Origin: Brasenia schreberi | Taxonomy: Eukaryota; Streptophyta; Magnoliopsida; Nymphaeales; Cabombaceae | Direction of reading: 5' to 3' | Length of the DNA: 64,000 bases | NCBI GenBank assembly: GCA_036023115.1 | Contig: JAYKKT010000079.1 | Location: 14,251,501 to 14,315,500, forward strand | Shown: positions 10,184-21,103 of the stretch, one piece after another | Layout of the letters: every line of letters begins with the position of its first letter | Position numbering within the stretch: the first letter of the stretch is position 1 | Notes under the pieces: model-generated | Told to the model about the DNA's origin: nothing | Database searches by the model: none | The model's input: the letters and a program-made list of their open reading frames with translations, nothing else | Position numbers and translations under genes: made by a program

Positions 10184-11575
10184 TGTAGATGTGAAATTTT
10201 CACTCCAAGCCTATGTAGAGACTTGAAGCAGTCCTTTCAATTCTACTTCGTGCGCGAGCGTGTTAGCTAGTTTCTAAAACTAGCAAAAGTGTAAATCCGA
10301 CTTGGCGATTGTGGCTAAGCGGGCTTTTTTTGCATTAGGCCTTCTTAAACTGATGCTCAAGGGTCAGCCTAAGCGCTTAAGGATTCCAAATAAGCTGGTG
10401 ATGTTTCAAATTCATGTGAAAACAAGGTGTTGAAAATGATAAACTAGTGCAGTTGGTTTTTAAGTTCAAAATTCACAAGTTCTGAAAAACAAAAAATTCT
10501 ATTTTCAAGACTTGTTTCCTGAATTATTTGAAGTGCCTTAAAGACCTCTAAAATTTACCAAAAATTTACAAGACAAATCCTGAAATGTGGAGAGTCTAGG
10601 ACACCTTTTGGTTTTGAATTCGGGATTGTGATGTTGCAGAATTAACTAAGTAAAGTGCCTTTGCTCAAACACCCGAAACTGTTCTGTCATAGAAATACAG
10701 AGTCCTAAAGATGGGCCTGTATCTTGGTGCTTAGAGTTTTGGAAATTTATAGATGCCAGCTTTCTAATGAATCAAGAATCACTGATTTTGGATGCCTATA
10801 GACAGAGTTATGTGATCAATACTTAGGCTTTATTGTAGGAAAACCGAATGGACAAACAATTTACAAACTTTTTCCTGATCTTGCACCATTTTAATTACAT
10901 GCTTGTACGACCCTGAAATTCTTGAAACTTTTATCAAGAGTGGGCCTATGTGTGTAGATATAGTGTGCAAAATTTTGGAGGGTTTAGAATAGTAGTTCGG
11001 AAATGAAAAATCAGACAATCAACGTATGCAATAATGCTGAAAAATCAGTTTTTAGGTTTTAGAATATACGTGATGCAAAACTCACGCGAATCAAAGTGCA
11101 ACAACACAACATTCCGAAATTAAATGCTGAAGAAAAATGAATTGAAATGTATCTAATAGCTTAAGTATAGAGGGTATAAGAAGATATAGAGTATTTATAG
11201 CATATATTAGGGTGCAATCAAGAACTCAAACACAGAGTGCATAAGCAAAGGAAAGGGAAATTTCAGCACATCTACTTTTATTACATCATGGGGGGAGACA
11301 AAGCTCCATTAATACAACCCTTTTTCAATTGAATAATGAGAAGAGATGGGGATTTAATCAAGTTTAGAACCAGCACTTACCTAGATTCCCAAGGAGATGC
11401 CCTCCAAAGATGGTACTCGGGTACTCGACCCTCTTTTTCCCTTCTTTTCACTCAATTCTCTCACTCAAACCCAAGAGCTTCAATCCTAACACCTCGAGTT
11501 AACCTTGTCTCTTTCTAAGATTCTCTCTAAGACTTGTCTATGCCTGGAGGAAGTTTGGATTAGTTCTAGGATAGA
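10184..11575 (-). mobile_element. Partial Tat LTR (3' portion: R/U5), reverse orientation
   Basis: It starts TGTAGATGTGAAATTTTCAC, the reverse complement of the LTR 3' end. It carries the U5 block with TTAAACTGATGCTCAAGG (10350) and the conserved block CTCCATTAATACAACCC at 11309-11325. Homology to 13502-15613 fades near 11575, before the TATA region, so U3 is lost. Confidence 0.75.
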
Positions 11576-11580
11576 CATGT

Positions 11581-13205
11581 TTATAGGGATCTAGAAAGAT
11601 GTGCTTCAAAATCATATGGGGTTAACACGTTTTTTTCCTTGTTCATGACATGAGATGCTTTGGGAACACATGGTTTTGAAGGGCTGGGAACAATGACCAC
11701 TTCTTTAGTAGCATCTTTGGCTAGATGTAGAGGTTGATAGATCCTTCCGGACCTAGTTACTTCGCTCACACCTTCCTTAGGACTCGTTCCTATATTGGCT
11801 CTAATTTTGTGCTTTAGAGCACCTCGAATTTCTAAAATGGCTCTAGCCATGGGCGAGACTCTAAGCACTCCTTGGATTACTACTTGCTCGGCTATTTTTA
11901 TTATGATGAGAGGAGGTGGTGTGTGATAAGTAGTGGAATCCGTATGCAATGCATGCTCCAAACCATTCAAGGAAGTTGAGAAAACACATACCTCTTTGTC
12001 CTTCCCACTGGTGCTTGCGTGGTTGGGGAAGGGCTCTTTAAGAACGGCTTGGGCGGGCTTCGGTTCCTCGGTAGCTTGGAGCCAGCCCTACTCTATCAAC
12101 TCCTCGATTTTATTTAAAAGAGAGTAACATTTATTTGTATCATGGCCCTTGAGCCTATGATACTTGCAAAATTTGTTCAAAAATCTTCCTTTTGGAGGTG
12201 TCCCCTTTGTAATCTCGGGGAGTGTTACCATTCCTTGGGCGAGCAGGAGGTCGAGGACCTCTGAGATGGGTTGCCCCAGTGAGGTATACTCCCTTTTTTC
12301 AAAAGTTTTTTGAATCTTTTTTTCAATTTTTGGTTCATTTCTCTTTGAAGTGCCGGCCGGGTTCATTTCCACTCAGACATTAGCAATTTTTTGGGGTTTT
12401 GCTCCATTGTCTACAGTGGGTAGCCTATAAGTCCCGAGTTTTTCAAATCATGGTTTTTGAAGCATTTTTCCTTTCTACAAGTCATCGTAGACCCCCTTTT
12501 TCAGATTTGCTTCGAAGAGGAAAGCCTTTTTGATTAGTTTGTGGAAGGTTAAAATTTCTTGCAAAGAAAGAAGTGTCTTCAACTCCGTTTTGAAATTTTC
12601 AAGGATGAGCATTACTGCGCATCTTTCGAAGATGGACTCTCTCACTTGCCCGAGGAGGGGCCTCCATCGAACGATGAATGCATGGACATCCTTGTTCGAT
12701 GTTTGTTTTGTGTCCCTAAGGCTGTTCAAAGTGGGGGTCACTTCCACGTTATGAGAAAACCTTTTCATGAAGCTATTTGCCAACTATTCAAAAGTTGCGA
12801 ACTGACTTAAGTCATTGGAAGCGAGCCATTTTGAAGCAGTTTCCTTAAGGGAGAGGGGGAACCAATATATTCGTTTGGCAGAATCCTTCTTTTTCTTATA
12901 GGTCTGTAAGAAAAGAGTTGCAGGTGGGATCTAGGGTCCCCCATGCCATCATACCGATGGAAGTTTGGTATATCGTCGTCACTATCTGTTTGGTAATCTG
13001 AAGGGAGAAAATCAGATAGTGCGTATGATCTTTTCTCTTTGTTTAGGCCTCTCAACAATTGTTGGAGGTCTTTTCGATTCTTCAGTGTGAATGATTTGTA
13101 TTCTTTGTCCCCCTCCATGACGGAGGTTTCTTTGGGCCTTTTCAGCTTGCTAGGCTTTTTCTTAGCCTTAGCGTGTTCGCCATGAGATGAGCAGGACTTG
13201 GCCAC
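11581..13205 (-). pseudogene. gag: Tat-type gag, nearly full length, broken
   Basis: Read from 13205 down. The N-terminal part has EYKSFTLKNRKDLQQLLRGL, then ALSDFLPSDYQTDSDDDIPN and FHRYDGMGDPRSHLQLF. The retrotransposon gag core follows (12783-12475) with FMKRFSHNVEVTPTLNSLRD and KELKTLLS-like helices. A knuckle CKYHRLKGHDTNKC lies at 12190-12150, and the C terminus holds REVTRSGRIYQPLHLAKDA (11970-11581). Frames change at about 12800, 12450 and 12090. It supplies the N-terminal half that the first element lacks in this window and is homologous to the gag at 52980-53985. The C-terminal end stops abruptly at the junction to the partial LTR. Confidence 0.85.
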
Positions 13206-13479
13206 CTCGACCTCTTGGCTAAGGGTGGCGATCCTTGCTTCAAATTCCTTTCACAAGTCTTTGAGCTCTTCATTTTTGCTTTTTAAAGTGGTTTTTGAAA
13301 ACTTTTTGGAAAAGGGACTTGATGAGCATGAGGCTCGGTTGGACACTTCATTGGAGTCTGAACTTGATATGATTTAGAGTTTTTTTGAAAATCCTACAAG
13401 TGCAAAGGCAAAGTTAAACACTTTTCTTCAAAAATTTTGAAGTTTGACTTGTTTGAATTGAAGTTCTCTTAAGACCCGA
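13206..13479 (-). other. 5' leader of the reverse gag element
   Basis: Between PBS and gag. It has no clear frame, although remnants of a gag start (EVEVAKSCSSHGEHAK) run over position 13205. Confidence 0.6.
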
Positions 13480-13497
13480 GTCCCACCGGGCGTGCCA
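13480..13497 (-). other. Primer binding site
   Basis: On the - strand TGGCACGCCCGGTGGGAC starts four bases after the LTR end. A close match, TGGCATGCCCGATGGCAC, follows the + strand LTR at 52704, which supports its role as the tRNA primer site. I do not assign the tRNA. Confidence 0.7.
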
Positions 13498-13969
13498 ATT
13501 CTGTAAACATGAAAATTTTCACTCCCAAGTTATAGAAAACTTGAAGTGAACCTTTTCGTGTCTATGCTTGCGCGAGCATGCCAACTAGCCTACACAAACT
13601 AGCAAAGACTTTTTAAACGATTTTTTGACTTTTGGCGATTGTAGGAAAGCAAACTCTTTTCACTTAAACCTTCTTGAACGGGTGCTCAAGGATCAATTTA
13701 AGCGCTTAGGAACTTCAATTTACAAACAAGTTTTACTTCAAATTATATGAACGGCAAGTATTTTGAAAGAATTCGGTTCATGCACTTTTGCCAATTTTAT
13801 TATGGGGTTGGATGACCCTAAAATTCTTACAAGTTTTACTTACTGTGGCCTGATGTGTGGGCCCAGTTTCAGCATGATTGGAGTGAGTATCGAGGGATTT
13901 GCCGCAATGAGCAGATATAGAGATGTTGAAAATCCTGTATTGAGTTTTTAAGAATGATGATGCAAACTA

Positions 13970-14295
13970 ACCCGAATTGAAATTGCACTCACTCTATATC
14001 CAAAGTAAAACTCATGCAAAATGAAAGTGCAGTTACTCTACATTCCCGAAAGTAAACTCACGTGAAATGAAAGTGCGTCACTCTACATTTCCAAAGTAAA
14101 CTCATGCGAAATGAAAGTGCAGTCACTCTACATTCCCAAAAGTAAAACTCACGCGAAATGAAAGTACAGTTACTCTACATTCCCAAAGTAAACTCATGCG
14201 AAATGAAAGTTCAGTCACTCTATATTCTCAAAGTAAACTCACGCGAAATAAAAGTGCAGTCACTCTACATTCCCAAAGTAAACTCACGCGAAATG
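13970..14295 (-). repeat. About 45-bp tandem array in the LTR, six to seven units
   Basis: Units such as GAAATGAAAGTGCAGTCACT followed by CTACATTCCCAAAGTAAACT start at about 14008, 14053, 14098, 14144, 14188, 14233 and 14279, with point differences and a few length changes. The array is absent from the other LTR copies in the window. Confidence 0.85.
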
Positions 14296-14423
14296 GTTTA
14301 AAAAGTATATTGAGATAGAAGAGCGAAAAGGCTCGAGTGCACGTGGATGTAATCGTGATCACCCACCAATTAAATGACAAGTGAAGAGAGCTAATCAATA
14401 TTATAACATGGGAGGAGGTTGCG

Positions 14424-14443
14424 CTCCATTAATACAACCCCTT
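14424..14443 (-). promoter_or_regulatory. Conserved LTR block GGGTTGTATTAATGGAGC
   Basis: Present at equivalent places in five LTRs: 6206-6225 and 11305-11325 on -, here on -, 17949-17975 and 21343-21366 on +. Neighbouring sequence is far less conserved. Function unknown. Confidence 0.55.
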
Positions 14444-14960
14444 TTCGAATTGAATTAAATAGAGAAAATGATTTAAAACCAAAGTTTAAAGGCGCTTACA
14501 AGTTTTTCCAAATGCTGAAAATTCCAAGCTTGGAATTTCGACGGTCTTCTTCCTTGCAAGCTTCCCCCTCACTCGAGCCCTTGGTGCACCCCTTCCCTTG
14601 GCTAACCTACTCTCTCTCTTGCCTCACTCTCTCTCTCATCTCACTCCTTTTAGCCCACGGCTGCCCAAGGTGCATCCCTCTCTCTTGGTTCGGTCCAAGT
14701 AGCCCATGGTGCAACCCTCTCTATTGGTTCGATCCAAGTAGTCAACGACTGCCCAAGGTGCAACTCCCTCTCTTGGTTCGATCCAAGCCCCAAGTCCAGA
14801 CGCTTACCTTCAAGCCTTGCTCCACTCGACCAAGCCACAAGCCCTTGCTCCACTCGGCCAAGCTCTTGCTCGAGCTCCACTCCACCAAGCTCTTGCTCGA
14901 GCTCTGCCTTCTCTCCTCAAGCCTTCTCCAACCCCTTCATAAGCCCCCCCCCCTTGGCCT

Positions 14961-14970
14961 TATTTATAGG
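14961..14970 (-). promoter_or_regulatory. TATA box of the LTR at 13502-15613
   Basis: CCTATAAATA on the - strand, in the same place relative to U3 as in the other copies. Confidence 0.7.
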
Positions 14971-15613
14971 CCAAGGGAGTGGACCTTTTGGGGTGGGTTG
15001 GATCTTTTGGTCCAACCCGATCCAAGGGTCCTTCTTTGGGGCATGGATTGAATCTTTTGGTCCAGATCCAATCTAATTTTTTTTGTGTCCTTCTTTGGGG
15101 GTATGGAATGGATGACTTTCAAGCGGGCTCCAGTTCCTCAGTTACACGATTTTAGACTAAGTTCTTCCCTGTCCTTTTAACTAGCCAATCCTTGGTTTCA
15201 GGACTTTTTCATTTGATGCTTGGTTTGATCTATCTGGCCCCATCTCGAGCTTGCACTTGATTCTTGATGGCTTCATCAGGGTCTCGATTCCATTTTGTAT
15301 TTTTGGAATTTGAACTCGCCTTGAAATGAATACCAGGTTCGATCTTCCATCTCGCTTTTATCCGGATAGGCTGGGCCCCTCCTTTACTTTTTGACTTGAT
15401 CTCGAGCTGGATTTTGGATCGGGTTTCACCTGTTCGTTTAATCTGTTTTGAAATCCATGGGCTTTTAACTTGAATTTAAAACCTTTATTTTGAAATATCT
15501 TTCAAAAAGGTTTAAAACTTTAAAATTTGGGGTTTTTAAAGGTTGAGAAAGGTTGTAAGCTGACTTTTGAAATTCAGGAGTTTTGGAAAACATCACAATT
15601 TTGGGTGTTTACA

Positions 15614-15977
15614 ATTTCATACATCTCTCACACTTGATTTGCCCATAGAGACCTTACAATAAGCTAGGATGACTGAGCTTGATCTACTTGATGAGAAAAT
15701 GCTCCTTGCCATGGATCATGCATACGCATACTGGCAAAGGATAACCCAACATTATGAAAAGCATATGAAGGCTTGCTACTTCAAAGTGGGAGATCTTGTC
15801 TTGAAAACCATCCACCATCGTGTCCCACATCCACTTGGTAAGTGGCGACCCAAGTGGGATGGTCTCTATGTTATAAGAGGGGCAACCACAAATAATGCAT
15901 ATTGGTTGATTGATGTTGAGGGAAGAAATTTAGCAGACCCTATAAATGCCCAATACTTGAAAAAATATTATGTATAG
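15614..15977 (+). pseudogene. int: Integrase C-terminus of a second Tat element
   Basis: It starts inside the integrase (HTSLTLDLPIETLQ-like, about 15617) and is open at 15669-15977: ELDLLDEKMLLAMDHAYAYW, FKVGDLVLKTIHHR, HPLGKWRPKWDGLYVI, and a complete end PINAQYLKKYYV with a stop at 15975. It is closely related to 8650-8982 and keeps the end lost there. The left part of this integrase is missing. At 15613 it borders an LTR whose other flank is unrelated to it. Confidence 0.85.
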
Positions 15978-17080
15978 GGTCTTCTTTAAATTCTTTTGAT
16001 TTTTTTTTAAAATGGGTGTCCTTCGAATTTCTTGAAAGAATAATCAAAATAGATTATGTAGCCCCAAATTAAGGAATTGATGCTTTATGAAAAGTAGAGT
16101 TTTCAAAATCATTTGGTAACATTCCAAAATCTTTGGCTTACAAAATGAGGCCTAGTTCAAAATAGCAAAATACTTTCAAATGATATGTGTTATTAGGAAA
16201 TGGGATATACTTGGTTGAATCGAGTATCCAAAGGGATGAGTTTTTTCCCACTTCATCTCCTCTCCAGAAAAGGAAAATTGGCAAAATCAAAAGAAAAGGA
16301 ACAAAACAAAACCTACAATATAGAGGTCTTCCAAAAAGAAAAGGAAAAAAAAAACCTCCAGAAAAAAAGGTCCTCCCTTTGAAAGCAAAAACAAAAGAAA
16401 AGCTAAAGCTCAAAAGAGCAATTTTCCATCAAAAAATTCTCTTAGCCTTACACCACGAGACACTTGAGAAGGGACCGTGGTAAAATCTTTCTCAAATTCC
16501 CATAACTCATCCCAATGGAAAAATGTTTACCATTAAAATCCTAGAGTAAGAATAGGACCTACTTATTTGGATTTCATTTTGTTTGAGAGTTAGACTTTGT
16601 TGTATGAGAAGTTGAATTTTGAAATGTTATTCAAAATTTCATACAAAACCTCTGCTAAGTAGTGGGTATTAAAACCCAAGTGAAGGAAAATGTAATAAAT
16701 TGGAAGTCCTTTTGATAGAAACTAAAATGGAGTTCCCATTTAAAAAGAAATTTTGAAAACCCGAGACATCAAAAGGAAACAATTGGAAGTCCTTCTCAAG
16801 CTCACACAACTTATGTAGGGATCTCTAAGCACACTCCACTTACATCACACACCATGCATGCATACATCCATCAAAGGGTCATCCATTCATGATCATCCTA
16901 GGACTAATCGATTTTCTTGTCAAGTCCCCTTTGGCTAAGATCCCCTCCTTCACAAAAATCCAAGAAAATAGATGCTATGAAATGAAGAAAAAATTCATAC
17001 TCTCAAAGACAAATTTGGAAAGAAAATTTAAAAAGGTGTTTTCTTCTTTAACATTATCCAAATAAATTTGGATTAATGCC
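15978..17080 (+). other. 3' untranslated region of the second Tat element
   Basis: Alignable along its length with 8983-10096, with the same A-rich middle (16250-16400). It ends at AATTTGGATTAATGCC next to the LTR. Confidence 0.75.
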
Positions 17081-17677
17081 AACACCCTAAAATATTTTTC
17101 AAAAATAAATCCAAGCATGTTTTAAAATTTTCAAAACAAATCTAGGCTTGTTTTAATTTTACGATTTGAATATAGCTAACGAATTTCATAAAATACCAAA
17201 AACACAACATTTTTAAAGCTTGAAGTTACAAAATTGAGTTTTGAAAGTTAAAAAAGTGTTGATTTGACCAAAGATGGAATAAAGCCTAGGTCAAAAAGGG
17301 ATAAGGATGAATTTGCGAAAGCCATGCCGAGGATTCAGGATGAAGGAATAGGTCAAGCCATGATCGTTTGTCCAAACCCATCTCAAGGCCAAAGCAGGAT
17401 CAAATGAAACATCTAGATCAAACCTTGAATAGAAGCAAACCCAGACCTAGCTGAGACTATACCAAGGGACTGCATCATGCCAAGCGGGAACCACACCAAA
17501 GGCTACATCATGCCTAGCCGGGTTTGCACCAAGAGCTGCATACTCACCTTGACCTAGGGGGACCACATGAGACCCATGTGCCCCCACATGAGGCCATGTG
17601 ACCAGCACTCCCTTTGTGGGTTGGATCAAGCATTGGGCCAAGAGCAAACCCATGCCCAACTCGAGTTCACTTGAAGG

Positions 17678-17687
17678 CTATAAATAG
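17678..17687 (+). promoter_or_regulatory. TATA box of the LTR at 17081-19113
   Basis: CTATAAATAG, about 60 bp upstream of a GA-rich tract and 270 bp upstream of the conserved block. Confidence 0.75.
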
Positions 17688-17737
17688 AGGCCTTGGGGCT
17701 TGGTTCAAGGCATGGAAGGAGCATTGGAGAGAGTATA

Positions 17738-17830
17738 GAGAGTAAAAAAAATCTGCAGCAAGAGAGGGAGAGAAAGAGAGAGAGAGGGAGAGAAAAAGAG
17801 AGAAAGAGAGAGGAAGAAGGAGGAAGAAGT
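17738..17830 (+). repeat. GA-rich low-complexity tract
   Basis: Imperfect (GA)n and GAGAAAGAGAG units. A similar tract lies at the same position in the next LTR (21140-21240). Confidence 0.85.
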
Positions 17831-19199
17831 AGAGGAGCCGCCCCTTTGCCAAGGCCATCTCCACCCATTGCCAAGGAGTTCTCCAATTAAGGTCAATTTC
17901 TTTCCTCTTCTTTGCTTTGATCTCTTCCTTACTTTCATTCAATTAAAGGGGTTGTAATTAAGGAGCAACTAACTCCATTCATTGATGTAATAGATAGATG
18001 TTATGCTGCCCAAATTTCGTTTGATTCATGCCTATTATGTGTTCGATTTGAAGTTCATTCTACCCCTTTATATGATATAATCTCTTATATCTCCTAATCC
18101 TCTCTATGCTTAAGCTATAAACATACTTTACTTCATTTCCCTTAGTCATTTACATTTTGATGGCTATGAATTATCTTTTACATTCGAATGAAATGCATTC
18201 ATATACGTTTTAAAACCTGAAAAACTGTTTTCTGTATCCTACATACGTTTGATACTTTATTTTTAATTCATTGTTCTATACTCTGAATGTTCTAAAACTT
18301 TGCACACCCAATCTACACACATAGACTTACTTCTGTTAAAATTTTCAAGAATTTTAGGGTCGTACAACTATGTAATTAAAATCGAAACAAATCGTTAAAA
18401 TAAGAATAAAACCTATCAAAACCCTGTTTCCTGCAATGGAGCTTGGGTTATCATCACATAACTTTGTCTGCAGTGAATCAATTTTATTGAACTTGGTCTC
18501 TTTGGAAAGCTGATATTCACAACTTTCCAACAAGACTAAGTTGATAAAGATGGAGTTCACCGAGATATAGATGTTTTTGTAAACCTCTATATTTCTATTA
18601 CAAATTTGTCCCGAGAGTGTGCGCAAGGGTAAATGTCTAATTTAATTGTGCATATTCACAATACTTAAAATCAGAGTAAAAATATTTCCTGAATCTTCAT
18701 ATGAGCATCTATAAGTTGTAAAATTTTCACGAATTTTGGTTATTAAGAAACTATTTAGAAAAATCTAAAAATAAGTCTCTCAAAAAAGAAGCAGTTTCTG
18801 TTTTTGAGAACTTTGAAGTTTCTTCTTCCATAAGCTAAGTGCACGAGTTTGGCTAAATTAGTGACAATTGAAAGTGAATTTTGAAAATACATCAGACTTG
18901 AAACAAATCTTCAAAGTATCTACGCTGACTCTTGAGCATCGGTTCAAGAAGGCCTAAGTCGAAAAGATCTCACTTCCCATAATCGCCATTAAAGTTAGAA
19001 AATCATCTTTGTTAGTTTGAGTAAACTAACTGGCACTCTCGTGTATGACATAGTTTTGTGAAAAATTATTTCAACTCTCTAGATAGACTTCAAAGTAAAT
19101 TTTCACATTTATAGTTGCTTCTATCAATTTGGTTGAAAAACCTAGTTGGCAACCGACGCACATTCACATCCCTACAAATTGCAGTGACTGAACAACCAA

Positions 19200-19938
19200 G
19201 GTGAGGTATGGGTTGATAAAAAAGTCACTATTCAAATTTTCATAGGAAAATCGTACTAAGACATCATCAATTGTTACGTTGCTCCCATGGATGCTAACCA
19301 CCTGTTGTTGGGACACTCGTGGTTGTTTGATCATCGCATATGACATAATGGGTTTAAGAACACTTATACATTCTTAAAAGAAGAACGACGAATTATGTTG
19401 GCACCTCTTAGTCTACATCAAATAACAAGTAAGAGCTCTCCTAAAACAAATTCCTGCAAGGAGAACCTATTTTCTAAACAGAAAGAGATCGAGCATGCAT
19501 TGTCTAAGTCTCAGTCCATCTTCATCCTAGTCACTACGGAAGTTGAGTCAGAGCAGGACTTACCTACACATCTGCTGTTCTCTCAATTGCTCGAAAAATA
19601 CCATGACATCTTTCTTGAAAAGCTCTCTAATGGCTTGCTACCCATTAGAGGCATAGAACAACATATTGATCTTATTTCGGGAGCCACCCTACCGAACAAG
19701 TCAGCATACCAAAGCAACCCAAAAGATGCCATGGAATTGCAACATCAAATCGAAGAACTCATTGCAAAGGATTTTGCGAGGGAATCTTGGAGCTCTTGTT
19801 CTATACCTGCTATATTGATACCAAAAAAGGATGAATCAATGAGAATGTGTGTGGACAACCGCATCATCAACAAAAAACCCATCAAGTATCGTTACCCCAT
19901 TCTTGAGTATAGACACCCAAAAATTTTCTCAAAAGATT
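19200..19938 (+). pseudogene. pol: Protease end and N-terminal RT of the chromovirus-type element
   Basis: YVAPMDANHLLLGHSWLFDH at about 19275-19335 is the block that closes plant chromovirus proteases (MDACHLLLGRPW in relatives). From 19395 to 19938 the frame is open: a linker, then LLPIRGIEQHIDLISGATLP, MELQHQIEELIAKDFARESW, SIPAILIPKKDESMRMCVDN and YRYPI. The frame reaches KIFSKDL and then leaves into the inserted LTR. Two stops (about 19254 and 19345) lie in the protease part. Confidence 0.82.
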
Positions 19939-20332
19939 TGATCTTTTAGAAATTTTGCCTTTTTAAGAAAAAAATATGGTTTTGGGTCTTTTAAGGGTTT
20001 TCACATCTTAAACGAACTCATTTCTACACTAAAATTTCGTGGCAACCTCAAAATAAGGATAAATGGCACCCCTATCAAAAAAATCCAATTTTGACAAAGA
20101 GCCAAAAAAATGACTGCTTTGCCCTCAAGCCCAAATTGCTAGGACTTTGCCTTTTCAAATGATTTCCTTCAAAGAAAGGATGGTTTCAAACAATTTTCTT
20201 CAAAGAAATAAATGAAAATGAGATATTGGAAACCAAACTCAAAAATGTTTGCAAAATGTCAAATTTACCAAAAACATTTGAAATTTAAATCAGGCCTCAA
20301 AAACTTGTCCGATTGAGGATAGTCCTACTCGG

Positions 20333-20475
20333 GACCCTACACCCATCAAAGGGTTAAAGCGGTCCAAAATCCTACACTCAAAGGTTAAAGAGGTTCGAGA
20401 TCCTATACCCATCGAAAGGGTTAAAGTGGTCTGACAACCTACACCCAACAAAAGGTTAAAGTGGTTGAAACGGTA
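20333..20475 (+). repeat. Short tandem repeats, four units of about 35 bp
   Basis: CCTACACCCATCAAAGGGTT plus AAAGCGGTCC-like units start near 20333, 20370, 20401 and 20436 with differences. They lie in the U3 part of the inserted LTR, far upstream of its TATA box. Confidence 0.75.
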
Positions 20476-21093
20476 AAAACTAACTTACGAAGCGAAAGCA
20501 GGTCGCTCGTACAAACAAATATTGGGAATGAAACTCAGTTGTTTTCAAAAGTATTTGAAAATTTCAATAGAACTCGTTATTTTCAAATATATTTCAAACA
20601 AAATGGTTTTAAATAATTAAAAGAAATATTTAAAATCATGAATCTGAAATCAAGCATAGGATTCAAGTTTGATTCAGGGACAAAGCAGCGAATCAAACCA
20701 AATGTGGACAAAGATGAAGGACCTAGTATCGAACGGGTTAGGGAAGTTCAAGCCAAGATGGGCTAGGCCAAATCAAGAGTCTAAGACAAGGGCTAAGGAA
20801 GACCAAGGACCAGTCCAAGCCAAACCATGACTTCATCAAGTATGGCACCAAAAGGAACCACCTAGCCGGGCCACCCCCGATTGCACCTAGTTGGTTGAAC
20901 TCTCTTGACCGATTATGACCAAACCGTGCCTAAGTCACATGAAGACCAGGCCGTGCCTAACCCTCACCACATGGGGTTGGACTCACCTTGGTTAAGGGGA
21001 CCACTAAGAGGCCCACATGAAGCCATGTGGCCAACTAAGAGATTGGATCAAGACTTGGGCTCCAAAAGATCCAATTCGAGATCCACCAAAAGC

Positions 21094-21103
21094 CTATAAA
21101 AAG
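21094..21103 (+). promoter_or_regulatory. TATA box of the inserted LTR
   Basis: CTATAAAAAG, followed 40-140 bp later by the GA-rich tract, as in the LTR at 17081. Confidence 0.65.

Larger units (their letters stand above)
10184..15613 (-). mobile_element. Reverse-strand Tat-family element containing only LTRs and gag
   Basis: In sense direction: LTR 15613-13502, PBS, 5' leader, gag (13205 to 11581), then directly a partial LTR (about 11575 to 10184). Protease, RT and integrase are missing, as is the U3 half of the second LTR. The outer flanks do not match (TAAAT at left, ATTTC at right), and the surroundings differ: an LTR start at left, the middle of an integrase at right. This is not a simple insertion. 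It is better explained by deletion or unequal recombination between related copies. It could also be a gag-only non-autonomous derivative. Confidence 0.75.
13502..15613 (-). mobile_element. Tat LTR, 2112 bp, reverse orientation (5' LTR of the gag element)
   Basis: TGTAAACATG to GGTGTTTACA, with inverted TGTAAACA termini. In sense direction it has direct repeats in U3 (14990-15130), a TATA box at 14970-14961, the conserved GGGTTGTATTAATGGAGC block (14443-14424), and a tandem array at 13975-14295. The PBS follows at 13497. The 210-residue frame at 14419-15051 is antisense to the R region and Ser/Leu-rich, and I do not treat it as a gene. Confidence 0.88.
17081..19113 (+). mobile_element. Tat LTR, about 2.03 kb, + orientation (3' LTR of the second element)
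   Basis: The start AACACCCTAAAAT lacks the first TGTA. The end TTTTCACATTTATA corresponds to CATCTACA of better copies. Between them lie a TATA box (17678), a long GA-rich run (17740-17825), the conserved block (17949-17975), and the U5 block with CTTGAGCATCGGTTCAAGAA (18933). No PBS follows the right end, which fits a 3' LTR. The sequence right of 19113 belongs to a different gypsy element. Confidence 0.82.

Noticed and set aside
13970..14295. Regular repeats considered as a CRISPR array
   Set aside because: Units are contiguous without unique spacers and lie in a plant LTR.
14419..15051. 210-residue Ser/Leu/Pro-rich frame
   Set aside because: Antisense to the R/U3 part of an LTR, with no counterpart in other copies.
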